A stretch of DNA of 64,000 nt from contig NZ_JASDCU010000010.1 in assembly GCF_030407765.1 (NCBI RefSeq), forward strand, positions 1-64,000. The letters run 5' to 3'. The notes beneath the pieces were generated by a model. That model worked only from the letters and a program-made list of their open reading frames with translations, was not told where the DNA came from and made no database searches. Within the stretch, counting starts at the first letter, position 1. Every line of letters starts with the position of its first letter. A program made the position numbers and the translations under genes. This DNA is from Microbacterium sp. APC 3901. GTDB lineage: Bacteria > Actinomycetota > Actinomycetes > Actinomycetales > Microbacteriaceae. Shown piece by piece: positions 16,416 through 25,166 of the stretch.

Positions 16416-16421
16416 TAAGAT
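16416..16421 (+). promoter_or_regulatory. -10 element of glyS promoter
   Basis: TAAGAT, preceded by CTGACA (16395-16400) at a short 15-base spacing. Predicted transcription begins near 16428, leaving a leader of about 44 bases with GGAG at 16463-16466. Confidence 0.5.
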
Positions 16422-16427
16422 TGACGT

Positions 16428-16443
16428 GCCCGTGATCACGGGC
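16428..16443. promoter_or_regulatory. Perfect 16-bp palindrome at the glyS transcription start
   Basis: GCCCGTGATCACGGGC is a perfect palindrome that begins where transcription of glyS should start. It could be an operator or a 5'-end hairpin. Confidence 0.5.
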
Positions 16444-16471
16444 TTCCCCACAGCCGACCATTGGAGCCACC

Positions 16472-17857
16472 GTGGCCGAACAGTCCCGTCTAGACAAGGT
16501 CATCGCCCTTGCCCGCCACCGCGGGTTCGTCTTCCAGGCGGGTGAGATCTACGGCGGTTCGCGATCCGCGTGGGACTACGGGCCCCTCGGCACCGAGCTC
16601 AAGGAGAACATCCGTCGCCAGTGGTGGCAGACGTTCGTGCGCGGCCGTGGCGACATGGTGGGCCTCGACTCGAGCATCATCCTGCCCAAGCGCGTGTGGG
16701 AGGCGTCGGGTCACGTCGCCACCTTCACCGACCCGCTGGTCGAGTGCCTGAGCTGCCACAAGCGCTTCCGTGCCGACAACCTGGTCGAGGACTTCGAGGC
16801 GCGCAAGGGCCGCAAGGCCGAGAACGGCCTCGCCGACGTGCCGTGCCCCAACTGCGGGACCAAGGGTCAGTACACCGAGCCCAAGTCGTTCTCGGGTCTC
16901 GTGAAGACGTACCTGGGTGTCGTCGACGACGAGTCGGGCCTGCACTTCCTGCGCCCCGAGACGGCGCAGGGCATCTTCGTCAACTTCTCGAATGTGCTCA
17001 CGGCCAGCCGCAAGAAGCCGCCGTTCGGCATCGGCCAGGTCGGCAAGGCGTTCCGCAACGAGATCACCCCCGGCAACTTCATCTTCCGTACGCGCGAGTT
17101 CGAGCAGATGGAGATCGAGTTCTTCACTCCGCCCGCCGACGCGCAGCAGTGGTTCGAGCACTGGGTCGAGGCCTGCTGGAACTGGTTCATCGACCTGGGC
17201 ATCGACCCCGAGAACATGCGCCAGTTCGACGTGCCCGAAGACGACCGCGCGCACTACTCGGCCGGCACCATCGACGTCGAGTACAAGTTCGGCTTCGCGG
17301 GCAAGGAATGGGGCGAGCTCATGGGCGTCGCCAACCGCACCGACTACGACCTGTCGAGCCACAGCGAGGCGTCGGGTCAGAGCCTCACCTACTTCGACCA
17401 GGCCACGGGCGACCGCTACACGCCGTACGTGATCGAACCCTCGTTCGGTCTCACGCGCGCCATGATGGCGTTCCTCGTCGACGCGTACCGCGAAGAAGAA
17501 GTGCCGAACGCCAAGGGCGGCACCGATGTGCGCACCGTTCTGAAGCTCGACCCGCGTCTCGCACCGGTCAAGGCAGCCGTGCTGCCGCTGAGCCGCAACG
17601 AGCGACTGTCGCCGATGGCGCGCGAGGTCGCTGACACGCTGCGCAGCTCGTGGGCCGTCGACTTCGACGACGCGGGTGCGATCGGTCGCCGGTATCGCCG
17701 ACAGGACGAGATCGGCACACCGTTCTGCGTCACGATCGATTTCGACTCGCTCGACGACCGCGCCGTCACCGTGCGCGACCGCGACACCATGGCGCAGGAG
17801 CGCGTCTCGATCGACGCGTTGCACGAGTATCTGGCTGAGCGCCTCAAGGGCGCCTGA
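16472..17857 (+). CDS. glyS: Glycyl-tRNA synthetase, single-chain alpha2 type
   Basis: Class II aminoacyl-tRNA synthetase that charges tRNA-Gly with glycine; 461 residues, the usual length for the homodimeric bacterial/eukaryotic-type enzyme. The N-terminus carries the GlyRS motif 1 region ([17 protein letters not shown]). Two CxxC pairs (CLSC near 93, CPNC near 128) probably bind zinc in an insertion. Motif 2 is visible as [19 protein letters not shown] and motif 3 near [11 protein letters not shown], followed by the anticodon-binding domain. The start is GTG 16472, with GGAG five bases upstream. A strong terminator follows. Essential housekeeping gene; no T-box is seen, but a palindrome lies at the predicted transcription start. 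Confidence 0.96.
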   Translation: MAEQSRLDKVIALARHRGFVFQAGEIYGGSRSAWDYGPLGTELKENIRRQWWQTFVRGRGDMVGLDSSIILPKRVWEASGHVATFTDPLVECLSCHKRFRADNLVEDFEARKGRKAENGLADVPCPNCGTKGQYTEPKSFSGLVKTYLGVVDDESGLHFLRPETAQGIFVNFSNVLTASRKKPPFGIGQVGKAFRNEITPGNFIFRTREFEQMEIEFFTPPADAQQWFEHWVEACWNWFIDLGIDPENMRQFDVPEDDRAHYSAGTIDVEYKFGFAGKEWGELMGVANRTDYDLSSHSEASGQSLTYFDQATGDRYTPYVIEPSFGLTRAMMAFLVDAYREEEVPNAKGGTDVRTVLKLDPRLAPVKAAVLPLSRNERLSPMAREVADTLRSSWAVDFDDAGAIGRRYRRQDEIGTPFCVTIDFDSLDDRAVTVRDRDTMAQERVSIDALHEYLAERLKGA

Positions 17858-17874
17858 CGCTCGGACGATCCGAA

Positions 17875-17912
17875 CGAGAGGCCCGCCGTCCGAGAGGACG
17901 GCGGGCCTCTCG
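17875..17912. terminator. Bidirectional terminator after glyS
   Basis: Perfect 17-bp stem (17875-17891 with 17896-17912) closed by a GAGA loop, between the convergent glyS and DUF1801 genes. The stem core is GGCCCGCCGTCC. Confidence 0.85.
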
Positions 17913-17914
17913 CG

Positions 17915-18340
17915 TCAGCCCGTGACGGTCAGTCGCACCTGATCGGTGCCGCCGGCCTCGACCCAGGCGAGCGATCGCTCGAGGATGCCGCGGAGCACGT
18001 CGAGGTCGATCTTCTCGAGATCCTTGATGTAGAGGCATCCGACACCCGTCGTGTGCGGGCCGAGCTTCTCAAGCGCCTCGGAGTGGGCGTCGACGCCGTC
18101 GAACAGGTAGATCGTGGTCGCCGCCTTGCGAGGGGCGAAGCCGAGCAGGCCGCTGTCGCCCTCGGTGCCGGTCGGATACCGGTAGTGGCAGCTGCCGAAC
18201 CCGATGATCGTGCCCCAGGTCTGAGGGTCGCGACCCGTGATCTCCTGCATGAGGGCGGTCAGCGTCTCGGCATCCCGGCGGCGGACAGCCGGAGTGGATC
18301 GCGCGATGAGTCCCGCGACGTCATCGCCGGTGGGCTTCAC
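17915..18340 (-). CDS. DUF1801 domain protein
   Basis: A 141-residue soluble protein of the DUF1801/YdhG-like fold. Characteristic segments are the central FGSCHYRYPTGTEGDSGLLGFAPRKAATT and the C-terminal GVGCLYIKDLEKIDLDVLRGIL. Members are widespread in actinobacteria; small-molecule binding has been suggested but no function is established. The GTG start at 18340 overlaps the stop of the upstream HhH-GPD gene (GTGA), so the two are translationally coupled. No independent promoter or ribosome binding site is needed. The pairing with a base-excision-repair-type gene hints at, but does not prove, a link to DNA or nucleotide damage. Confidence 0.75.
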   Translation of the reverse strand: MKPTGDDVAGLIARSTPAVRRRDAETLTALMQEITGRDPQTWGTIIGFGSCHYRYPTGTEGDSGLLGFAPRKAATTIYLFDGVDAHSEALEKLGPHTTGVGCLYIKDLEKIDLDVLRGILERSLAWVEAGGTDQVRLTVTG

Positions 18341-18909
18341 GCCTTCGCCTTCGCCGCGGCCTTCATCGCCTTCTTGTGCTCGCGCACCTTGGTGAGCGAT
18401 TCGGGCGAGACGATGTCGGCGACGCTGCGGTACGAACCCTCGATGCCGTAGTCGCCGGCGGCTTCGCGCCACCCCGCGCCGGTGAACCCGTACTGCTTGC
18501 CGAGCAGAGCCAAGAAGATCTTGGCCTTCTGCTCGCCGAAGCCGGGCAGTGCCTTGAGACGCTTGAGCACCTCGGCGCCCGACGGGTCGCCCTCGGTCCA
18601 GAGTGCCGAGGCGTCTCCGCCCCACTGATCGACGATCTCCTGGCAGAGCGTCTGCACTCGGGTCGCCATAGATCCCGGGAATCGATGCACGGCCGGGGTC
18701 GTCTTGAACGCCTCGAGAAACTCATCGGGGTCCATCTCCGCGATCGTGGTCGCGTCGGTCGCGCCGGTGCGCTGCTCGATCTTGAGCGGTCCGGCGAACG
18801 CCGTCTCCATCGGGACCTGCTGATCGAGCAGCATCCCGACCAGAAGTGCGAGCGGGTTGTCGGTGAGCAGAGCGTCAGCGGCGGTGTCTCCGGTGATGTG
18901 AAGGGCCAT
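18337..18909 (-). CDS. HhH-GPD base-excision-repair-type DNA glycosylase-like protein
   Basis: A 190-residue protein of the HhH-GPD superfamily, which removes damaged or mismatched bases from DNA. The helix-hairpin-helix is visible as LKALPGFGEQKAKIFLALLGK (LPGFG at 121-125, Lys128 in the conserved turn). The protein is short compared with Nth or MutY and has no four-cysteine iron-sulphur loop, so it belongs to a small, poorly studied subgroup and the lesion is unknown. The lysine-rich C-terminus (KKAMKAAAKAKA) may bind DNA. A CAGACT hexamer lies six bases upstream of the ATG without a Shine-Dalgarno. It is coupled by a GTGA overlap to the DUF1801 gene. Confidence 0.8.
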   Translation of the reverse strand: MALHITGDTAADALLTDNPLALLVGMLLDQQVPMETAFAGPLKIEQRTGATDATTIAEMDPDEFLEAFKTTPAVHRFPGSMATRVQTLCQEIVDQWGGDASALWTEGDPSGAEVLKRLKALPGFGEQKAKIFLALLGKQYGFTGAGWREAAGDYGIEGSYRSVADIVSPESLTKVREHKKAMKAAAKAKA

Positions 18910-18915
18910 GCCTCC

Positions 18916-18921
18916 AGTCTG
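18916..18921 (-). promoter_or_regulatory. -10 element of leaderless HhH-GPD gene
   Basis: Minus-strand CAGACT ends six bases before the ATG at 18909. Confidence 0.4.
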
Positions 18922-18974
18922 GCACCCGAGGATGGTGACAGCGGAGTCAGATGCGCTTCGCTGGGCGATTTCCC

Positions 18975-20282
18975 TCAGGCGGTCGCGGCGTCGTCCAGGT
19001 CGGAGGCCTGCGCGGGCTCGAACGGCTCGATGCCGTACATCGTCGAGAGTGCGGCGGCGAAGTCGTCTGCACGTCCGGTGGCGGCGAGCTCGTGCGCGCG
19101 CGTCGTCGGCACGTGCAGCAGCACACCGGTCAGGTGGCGCAGCGCCTGCTCGACCTTGCCGTCGTCGTCGCCCCGCGCCCGCGCTCGGGCGATCTCGGAC
19201 TCGAGCAGAGCGAACATGTGCGACCGCAGCGCGACGACCGAGGGGGTGACGCTCTGTCGGCTGCCGACGACGTGGAAGGTGTCGGCGGCTTCGCGCACGA
19301 CGGTGCGCGCGGCATCCGTCGCCTGCAGCTCCTCGAGCGGTGCGTGCAGGCTGATGGTCTCGAGGTCGAGCAGAGCGACGCCCTCGAGGGCGGCGACGGC
19401 GGGGTCGACGTTGCGCGGCATGCCGAGGTCGACGACCATCTGGTTGTGGGATGCGACGGGGCATCCCTCAGGCGCGATGCCGGTCGGCGCCTGCAGGTGC
19501 TCGGGCGTGAGCACGGGAGCGGCCGCCGTCGTGCAGGTGATCAGCAGGCTCGATCGCGAGGCGACGCGCGCGTAATCCTCGGCGGACACCGGGCGGATGC
19601 CGTGCTTCGCGGCGAACTTCTCTGCGCGACCCGAGGGCGAGTACACCGAGATGTTGACGGCTCCCCGCTCGCGCAGCGTCGCGAGGGTGACGGCTGCGTA
19701 GGCGCCGGTGCCGACGAGCAGCACGCGTTCGGCCGACCAGTCGACGATGCGACTGTCGGCGAGCTCCAGAGCGAGCCGCACGAGTGAGCGGCCGGCGCGG
19801 CCGAGCGCCGTGACGTTCTTGACCTTGCGCTGCGCCTGGCTGGCCCGCTGGAAGAGGCGTTCGAGTTCGGGGGAGGTCGTGCCCTCTTTGCGGGCGGCCT
19901 TCAGCGCCCGGCGCACCTGGCCGGCGATCTCACCTTCACCGGAGACGACCGATTCGAGACCGGATGCGACCGAGAAGAGGTGCTCGGCGACGCGGCGGCC
20001 GGAGTGCACTTCGTAGGTGCCGTCGAGCTCGGTGGCGCGGATTCCCGTGGAGGCCTCGACGGCCTCGAGTACGGCCTCGACGCCGATCGCACCTGCTGCG
20101 GTGACGGGCTCGTCCATCTCGACGTAGGCCTCGAAGCGGTTGCAGGTAGCAAGAACGACCGCACCCTGCACGCAGGACGCCATGTCCACAACCGTGGAGG
20201 CGACGTCTTCGGGGGTGCGGCTCAGGCGTTCGAGCAATTCGAAGGGGGCGGTCTTGTGACTCGCCGTGACAACCAGCAGCAC
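18975..20282 (-). CDS. hemA: Glutamyl-tRNA reductase
   Basis: First enzyme of the C5 route to heme: NADPH-dependent reduction of glutamyl-tRNA(Glu) to glutamate-1-semialdehyde, which HemL then converts to 5-aminolevulinate. 435 residues. The SHKTAP motif is at 8-13 and the catalytic Cys47 in [10 protein letters not shown]; the NADPH-binding domain carries [17 protein letters not shown], where the usual GAGxMG is GTGAYA. The helical dimerisation domain is at the C-terminus. GTG 20282 has TAGAAT six bases upstream and no Shine-Dalgarno. It is divergent from hemE (61 bases) and is the only heme gene here on the minus strand, separated from its partner hemL by 8 kb. Confidence 0.95.
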   Translation of the reverse strand: MLLVVTASHKTAPFELLERLSRTPEDVASTVVDMASCVQGAVVLATCNRFEAYVEMDEPVTAAGAIGVEAVLEAVEASTGIRATELDGTYEVHSGRRVAEHLFSVASGLESVVSGEGEIAGQVRRALKAARKEGTTSPELERLFQRASQAQRKVKNVTALGRAGRSLVRLALELADSRIVDWSAERVLLVGTGAYAAVTLATLRERGAVNISVYSPSGRAEKFAAKHGIRPVSAEDYARVASRSSLLITCTTAAAPVLTPEHLQAPTGIAPEGCPVASHNQMVVDLGMPRNVDPAVAALEGVALLDLETISLHAPLEELQATDAARTVVREAADTFHVVGSRQSVTPSVVALRSHMFALLESEIARARARGDDDGKVEQALRHLTGVLLHVPTTRAHELAATGRADDFAAALSTMYGIEPFEPAQASDLDDAATA

Positions 20283-20288
20283 CGTTCG

Positions 20289-20294
20289 ATTCTA
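20289..20294 (-). promoter_or_regulatory. -10 element of leaderless hemA promoter
   Basis: Minus-strand TAGAAT ends six bases before the GTG at 20282. It lies in the 61-base region shared with hemE. Confidence 0.55.
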
Positions 20295-20343
20295 CCTGAG
20301 GCTTCATGCAGGTCGGCCCAGGAGCGGATGGGAGGATGGAGGC

Positions 20344-21366
20344 ATGGCCCTCTCCGACGCTCCGCTGCTGCGCGCCCTCACCGGCCCCCGACCCGAGCAT
20401 GCCCCCGTGTGGTTCATGCGACAGGCCGGCCGATCGCTGCCCGAGTACCGCGAGCTGCGGGTCGGAACACGAATGCTCGACGCCTGCCTCACCCCCGACC
20501 TCGCCGCCGAGATCACTCTGCAGCCGGTTCGACGTCACGGCGTCGATGCCGCGGTGTTCTTCAGCGACATCGTGATCCCGCTGCGCCTGGCCGGCGTGGA
20601 GGTCGAGATCGAGGCCGGCCGCGGCCCCGTGTTCGCCGACCCCGTGCGCACCGCGGCCGACGTCGACCGCATCACGGCGATCGATCCCCTCTCGCTCGAC
20701 GGCACCGCGATCGCCGAGGCCGTGGGCATCGTCACCGCAGAGCTCGGGGACACCCCGCTGATCGGCTTCGCCGGCGCTCCGTTCACGTTGGCCGCGTACC
20801 TCGTCGAGGGCGGTCCGTCGAAGGAGCACCTGCGAGCCCGCGCCATGATGCACGCCGATCCCGACTCGTGGAATCGTCTGGCCGGGTGGTTGGCTCAGGT
20901 CTCGCGCCGGTTCCTCGAGATCCAGCGCGACGCCGGAGCATCCGTGGTGCAGCTGTTCGACTCGTGGGCCGGATCACTGAGCACCGCCGACTACCGCGCG
21001 TTCGTGGCTCCGCACTCGAAGGTCGCGCTCGACGGCATCGGCGTGCCGAGCATCCACTTCGGCGTGGGCACCGGCCCCTTCCTCGATGACATGCGTCTCG
21101 GGGGAATCGCCGACGGCGTGGGCGTGGACTGGCGCCTGCCGCTCGACGAGGCCGCGGCGATCCTCGGACCCGACGTCTCCGTGCAGGGAAACATCGACCC
21201 GGCGCTGCTCTCGGCGCCGTGGCCGGTTCTCGAGGCGCACGTGCGCGACGTGGTCGAGCGAGGGCGGGCGGCCAGAGGCCACATCGTCAACCTCGGACAC
21301 GGCGTTCCGCCCGACACCGACCCCGATCAGCTCACCCGCATCGTCGAGCTGGTGCACTCGATCTGA
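20344..21366 (+). CDS. hemE: Uroporphyrinogen III decarboxylase
   Basis: Cytoplasmic enzyme removing the four acetate carboxyls of uroporphyrinogen III to give coproporphyrinogen III. 340 residues, a normal length. The N-terminal signature [19 protein letters not shown] supplies the substrate-binding arginines, and the second signature is [17 protein letters not shown]. The start is ATG 20344 with GGAGG just upstream; the frame is open further upstream but without conserved sequence. It is divergent from hemA and followed by hemY after 193 bases with no obvious function. The product feeds HemY in the coproporphyrin-dependent branch. Confidence 0.95.
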   Translation: MALSDAPLLRALTGPRPEHAPVWFMRQAGRSLPEYRELRVGTRMLDACLTPDLAAEITLQPVRRHGVDAAVFFSDIVIPLRLAGVEVEIEAGRGPVFADPVRTAADVDRITAIDPLSLDGTAIAEAVGIVTAELGDTPLIGFAGAPFTLAAYLVEGGPSKEHLRARAMMHADPDSWNRLAGWLAQVSRRFLEIQRDAGASVVQLFDSWAGSLSTADYRAFVAPHSKVALDGIGVPSIHFGVGTGPFLDDMRLGGIADGVGVDWRLPLDEAAAILGPDVSVQGNIDPALLSAPWPVLEAHVRDVVERGRAARGHIVNLGHGVPPDTDPDQLTRIVELVHSI

Positions 21367-21559
21367 CCGCCGGAGTCGTTCGCTCGGGTCATCGGCTGTC
21401 GCCGCTCACGCCTTGGCGACCAGAGCTGAGCGCGGATGCGGATGGTCCAGGTCGGCACCGGCACGCGCGTGAGTGGTCCCACGACGGATCTCCGCACCGG
21501 ATTCGTTTCTCCGGCTGCAATCGGAGGAGCCTCCGGGCTGCGAGTGAAAGGATTGACGC

Positions 21560-23113
21560 ATGCCGTCGAACCCCGCGAACCGTGAGTCGTCCCGAGCCGA
21601 GTCCGCCACTCTGGCAGCCCGCGCCGCCACGCGCCACATCGTCGTGGTCGGCGGAGGGGTCGGCGGGCTGATCGCGGCTCGTGAATGCGTCAAGGTCGGC
21701 ATGCACGTCACGGTGCTCGAGGCGTCGGATGCCGTCGGCGGCGCGATCCGTCAGGCCGAGATCGACGGTGTCGTCGTGGACGCCGGGGCGGAGAGCTACG
21801 CGACCAGAGGCGGCCGAGTGCGCGCGCTCCTGACCGACCTCGGCCTCACCGATCGCATCGTCGCCCCCGCGGCGGGCAGCGCGTGGCTCGCGGGCATCCC
21901 CGGCGTCGGTGCTGCACCGCTGCCGGTCGGCGGCATCCTCGGCATCCCGAGCAATCCGTTCCAGGAGGACGTGCGCCGCATCATCGGGTGGTCCGGAGTG
22001 TGGCGTGCCTACCTCGACCGTGTGCGCCCGCCTCTGACCATCGGCCACAATCAGAGCCTCGGCAAGCTGGTGTCCTCGCGCATGGGCGTCAAGGTGAGAG
22101 ACCGGCTGGTGGCTCCGGTGACGACGGGCGTGTACTCGGCGTCTCCCGAAGACGTCGATGTCGACATCGCGGCGCCCGGACTCAACGCCGCTCTCACACG
22201 CGTCGGCTCACTGTCGGGCGCTGTGCAGGCTCTGCGTGACGAGGGCGCGGCACGTGCGGCACAACAGGCCGCCGCGGCACAGGCGCCCGGTGCTGCCGTC
22301 GAGGGCCTCGCCGGCGGCATGATGGTGCTGATCGACGCGCTGGTCGCCGACATCGAGAAGCTCGGCGGCGTCGTCCGCACGGGCGTGCGGGTGACCGACG
22401 TCGCGCGGTCGGCTTCGAGCTGGACCGTGCGTGCCGAGGGGCGGCCGCTCGTCGATGCGGACGACGCCGCGGATGCCGATGCCGAGTCGGCCGCGGAGGC
22501 GCTCGAGTACACCGCCGACGGAGTGGTGCTGGCGACCTCGGAGGCGGTGGCGCGACGTCTGCTCGAGAACACGGCACCCGCACTCGCCGAGACCACGATG
22601 GCGGATGCGCCGGAGATCGAGATCGTGACGCTGCTGCTGCAGCCGTCTGCGCTGCAGGGCGCACCTCGGGGCACGGGCGTCCTGACCGTCCCCGGCAGCC
22701 ACACCGCGAAGGCGCTCACGCATTCGACGGCGAAGTGGGAGTGGCTCCGGGCCGCCGCCGGCGATCGGCACCTGGTGCGCGTCTCGTTCGGTGCTCAGGG
22801 AGAACCCGCCGCGACCGCGGGCCTCGACGATGACGCGGCTGCGCGTCTCGCGCTCCGCGAAGCATCCGCTCTCCTCGGCGTCCCGCTCGCCGCCGGCGAT
22901 CTCATCGGTTCGCACCGCTCGCGGTTCGTTCAGTCGCAGCCCGCGTCGATCATCGGCTCCGGAGAACGGCGAGAGGCGGCACGGTCGGCGATCCAGGCCG
23001 TTCCCGGCCTCGCAGCGGTGGGCGCGTGGCTCGCCGGCACCGGACTCGCGCAGGTGATCCCCGATGCGCGAGAAGAAGCCGATCGGCTGCGGCGCGCACT
23101 GCTCTGGGATTGA
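21560..23113 (+). CDS. hemY: Coproporphyrinogen III / protoporphyrinogen oxidase (HemY-type, CgoX)
   Basis: FAD-dependent oxidase of 517 residues that oxidises coproporphyrinogen III to coproporphyrin III in the Gram-positive route. The FAD dinucleotide-binding motif VVVGGGVGGLIAA begins near residue 28, followed by VLEASDAVGGAIR. An alanine-rich insertion (about 225-250, AARAAQQAAAAQAPGA) and an acidic one (about 297-312) are longer than in Firmicutes enzymes. AAGGA lies eight bases before ATG 21560. Because a ChdC homologue is encoded downstream, the coproporphyrin reading is preferred over the classical protoporphyrinogen oxidase name. Confidence 0.9.
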   Translation: MPSNPANRESSRAESATLAARAATRHIVVVGGGVGGLIAARECVKVGMHVTVLEASDAVGGAIRQAEIDGVVVDAGAESYATRGGRVRALLTDLGLTDRIVAPAAGSAWLAGIPGVGAAPLPVGGILGIPSNPFQEDVRRIIGWSGVWRAYLDRVRPPLTIGHNQSLGKLVSSRMGVKVRDRLVAPVTTGVYSASPEDVDVDIAAPGLNAALTRVGSLSGAVQALRDEGAARAAQQAAAAQAPGAAVEGLAGGMMVLIDALVADIEKLGGVVRTGVRVTDVARSASSWTVRAEGRPLVDADDAADADAESAAEALEYTADGVVLATSEAVARRLLENTAPALAETTMADAPEIEIVTLLLQPSALQGAPRGTGVLTVPGSHTAKALTHSTAKWEWLRAAAGDRHLVRVSFGAQGEPAATAGLDDDAAARLALREASALLGVPLAAGDLIGSHRSRFVQSQPASIIGSGERREAARSAIQAVPGLAAVGAWLAGTGLAQVIPDAREEADRLRRALLWD

Positions 23114-23190
23114 CCCGCGCGTGTCGGCGAGCGTCGGCCGTGCTCCGCGGGCGCGACGCGCCCGATGAGGGCAACCCGAAAGTCGCTCTG

Positions 23191-23212
23191 CTGTCAACCC
23201 TCTGCCTGACAG
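23191..23212. promoter_or_regulatory. Inverted repeat upstream of the small envelope-gene operon
   Basis: CTGTCA (23191-23196) and TGACAG (23207-23212) are spaced by 10 bases. They sit upstream of a possible -10, TACGCT at 23236-23241, and could be an operator. Confidence 0.35.
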
Positions 23213-23314
23213 ATGCCGAAATAGGCATACGGGGCTACGCTGGACACCTGGCAGGCGGCTCCGCGCCGTCGGTTCGCCCCAGGCGTTCACACCGGAACAA
23301 CGTGAGGAGACCCC

Positions 23315-23737
23315 ATGAAGGGGAAGATCGGACTCGTCGTAGGAATCGGCGTGGGATACGTGCTCGGAACCCGCGCAGGTCGCGAGCGATACGAGCAGAT
23401 CAAGACGCAGTGGCTCAAGGTCTGGAACCTCGACCCCGTGCAGGAGCAGGTCGTCAAGGTCAAGGGCTACGTCGGCGACAAGGCTGCGGCAGTGCCCGGT
23501 GCGATCTGGACCGGCGTGCAGAAGGTCGTCAAGTCGGCGAGCGGCGGAGACAAGACCGCAGGCCAGCGACTCGACTCCGCTGTCGCTGCAGGCCGCAAGG
23601 CCGCTGACGACATCGTCGACGCCACCGAAGACGCCGTGGAAGAGGTCAAGGACGCCGCGAAGAAGGACGACGCGAAGAAGCCTGCGGCCAAGAAGCCGGC
23701 ATCTCCTCGTTCGACCACCGCGAAGTCTGGCAGCTGA
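23315..23737 (+). CDS. YtxH-like small membrane-anchored protein
   Basis: A 140-residue protein with one N-terminal glycine-rich membrane segment (about 4-20) immediately followed by TRAGRERYEQI, the hallmark of the YtxH/general-stress-protein domain. The rest is amphipathic and charged, ending in a lysine/alanine/proline-rich tail (KKPAAKKPASPRS) that is probably disordered. GAGGAG lies before ATG 23315. It is the first of three tightly spaced small genes between hemY and chdC. YtxH proteins are linked to envelope stress in Firmicutes; here the function is unknown. Confidence 0.75.
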   Translation: MKGKIGLVVGIGVGYVLGTRAGRERYEQIKTQWLKVWNLDPVQEQVVKVKGYVGDKAAAVPGAIWTGVQKVVKSASGGDKTAGQRLDSAVAAGRKAADDIVDATEDAVEEVKDAAKKDDAKKPAAKKPASPRSTTAKSGS

Positions 23738-23738
23738 C

Positions 23739-24146
23739 ATGCCCCGCGGATACCGCGATCGTGCCGACGACAGCCTGCTGTCCCTGATCGGCGATCTTCC
23801 CGAGCTCATCAGCAGCCTGGTCAAGGCCGAGATCGATGCTGCCAAGACATGGATCTCGAAGACCGCGAAGGACGCAGGGATCGGTTCGGTCTGGTTCCTG
23901 GTCGCTCTCTTCTTCCTGTTCTGGGCCGTGCCGGTGATCCTGGTCTTCGCGATCGCCGGGCTGTCGTCGTGGTGGCCGGTCTGGCTCTCCGCGCTGGCCG
24001 TGCTCGGAATCCTGATCCTCGCCGTGCTGCTGTTCGCGCTGCTCGGCATCCTGAAGTTCCGCAAGGTGCTCGCTCGCAAGAACCCCGCCCAGGCGGTGGG
24101 CGAGGACATCAGACTCGTGAAGGAAGCCGGCTATGACGAACTCTGA
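23739..24146 (+). CDS. Phage-holin-family (actinobacterial type) membrane protein
   Basis: A 135-residue protein with an N-terminal amphipathic helix (LLSLIGDLPELISSLVKAEIDAA) and two membrane helices (about 51-73 and 80-105), matching the family named after holins but usually chromosomal and not lytic in actinobacteria. The start is ATG 23739, one base after the YtxH stop, and the frame overlaps the next gene by 14 bases, so the three are cotranslated. No lysin, phage gene or attachment site is nearby, so a prophage remnant is unlikely. It probably helps shape or protect the membrane together with its neighbours. Confidence 0.7.
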   Translation: MPRGYRDRADDSLLSLIGDLPELISSLVKAEIDAAKTWISKTAKDAGIGSVWFLVALFFLFWAVPVILVFAIAGLSSWWPVWLSALAVLGILILAVLLFALLGILKFRKVLARKNPAQAVGEDIRLVKEAGYDEL

Positions 24147-24414
24147 GATCACGCGGCCGCTGCCCAAGACGGCCGTCCCCGCAGGGATCGTCGACCCGGT
24201 GCAGTCCGCGCGCGCCGAGCTCAAGGCCGCGCTCGCGGCGATCGAGGTCAAGGGCAACTTCCCCCGGCGGATCGACAAGGCATCGAAGCGCGCCGCGGCG
24301 AAGGCTCGGGTCTTCGCCGACCGCAACCCTGCCGCGGCGATCGCCGGAGCGGTCGGAGTAGCCGTGATCGTGGGCGGCGCTGTCTGGGCGATAGCCCGCG
24401 CGCTGGCCCGCTGA
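24133..24414 (+). CDS. DUF3618-like small membrane protein
   Basis: A 93-residue protein with a charged N-terminal helix (ARAELKAALAAIEVKGNFPRRID) and one C-terminal membrane helix (about 67-90), resembling DUF3618. It overlaps the holin-family gene by 14 bases and is the last gene of the YtxH/holin/DUF3618 trio. This trio order is common in actinobacteria, but its role is not established. chdC follows after 67 bases with its own apparent promoter. Confidence 0.65.
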   Translation: MTNSEITRPLPKTAVPAGIVDPVQSARAELKAALAAIEVKGNFPRRIDKASKRAAAKARVFADRNPAAAIAGAVGVAVIVGGAVWAIARALAR

Positions 24415-24469
24415 CCGGAGGCGAATCCTCGCATCCTGACTCGCGTTCGCGAGTGATTCACAAAGGGGG

Positions 24470-24475
24470 CAGACT
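24470..24475 (+). promoter_or_regulatory. -10 element of chdC
   Basis: CAGACT is followed by six bases and the ATG at 24482, the leaderless spacing. The G-rich stretch AAGGGGG directly before it would be lost from such a transcript. Confidence 0.4.
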
Positions 24476-24481
24476 GGATCC

Positions 24482-25159
24482 ATGTCCGATGCACGCGAAG
24501 AGAACCCGTCCGGTTTCACCCTCTGGGCCGTCTGGCGACGAAACCCCGATATCGCGGTCACCGAGTCCGACTCCACGGAGCTCGAGACGATCGTGTCCTA
24601 CATCGAGGACTCCGGCGTCACGATCCGCGGCTTCTACGACGTCTCCGGCCTGAAGGCGGACGCCGACCTGCTGGTGTGGCTGCACGGGGACACCGCGGAA
24701 GACCTGCAGAAGGCTCTGCGGCGCCTGCGGCGCACCGAGCTGCTGCGCACCCTGCTGCCCGTCTGGAACGTCATGGGCGTGCACCGCGATGCCGAGTTCA
24801 ACCGTGCGCACGTGCCGGGATTCCTCCGCGGCGTCGAGCCCAAGGACTGGCTGTGCCTGTATCCCTTCGTGCGTACTCCCGAGTGGTATCTCGCACCGGA
24901 GGAGGAGCGTCGCAAGATGCTCGCCGACCACGGTCGCAAGGGTGCCGCGTTCAAGGGAGTCATCGCCAACACGGTCGCCGCATTCGCCCTGGGCGACTAC
25001 GAGTGGATCCTGCCGCTCGAAGCCGACGAGGTCACCGAGCTCGTCGATCTCATGCGCGACCTGCGCTACACCGATGCGCGTCTGTACGTGAAGGAGGAGA
25101 TCCCGTTCTACACGGGCCGTCGCCTCCGGTTCGACGAGATCGCGGACGTGCTGCAGTAG
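24482..25159 (+). CDS. chdC: Coproheme decarboxylase (chlorite dismutase family)
   Basis: Last step of the coproporphyrin-dependent heme pathway: hydrogen-peroxide-driven decarboxylation of two propionates of coproheme to heme b. 225 residues. Tyr127 (in LCLYPF), His110 (in FNRAHVPGF) and His150 (in ADHGRKG) have the same spacing (17 and 23 residues) as the catalytic Tyr, distal His and proximal His of actinobacterial ChdC from Corynebacterium diphtheriae. The family segment PEWYLAPEEERRKML follows Tyr127. Also called hemQ. It is seven bases upstream of hemC and so probably cotranscribed with hemCDB. Its presence implies that coproheme, not protoporphyrin IX, is the intermediate. Confidence 0.93.
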   Translation: MSDAREENPSGFTLWAVWRRNPDIAVTESDSTELETIVSYIEDSGVTIRGFYDVSGLKADADLLVWLHGDTAEDLQKALRRLRRTELLRTLLPVWNVMGVHRDAEFNRAHVPGFLRGVEPKDWLCLYPFVRTPEWYLAPEEERRKMLADHGRKGAAFKGVIANTVAAFALGDYEWILPLEADEVTELVDLMRDLRYTDARLYVKEEIPFYTGRRLRFDEIADVLQ

Positions 25160-25166
25160 GTCGACG

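Noticed and set aside
23739..24146. Prophage remnant suggested by a holin-family protein
   Set aside because: No other phage gene, integrase or attachment site is present, and the gene overlaps small chromosomal-type envelope genes.
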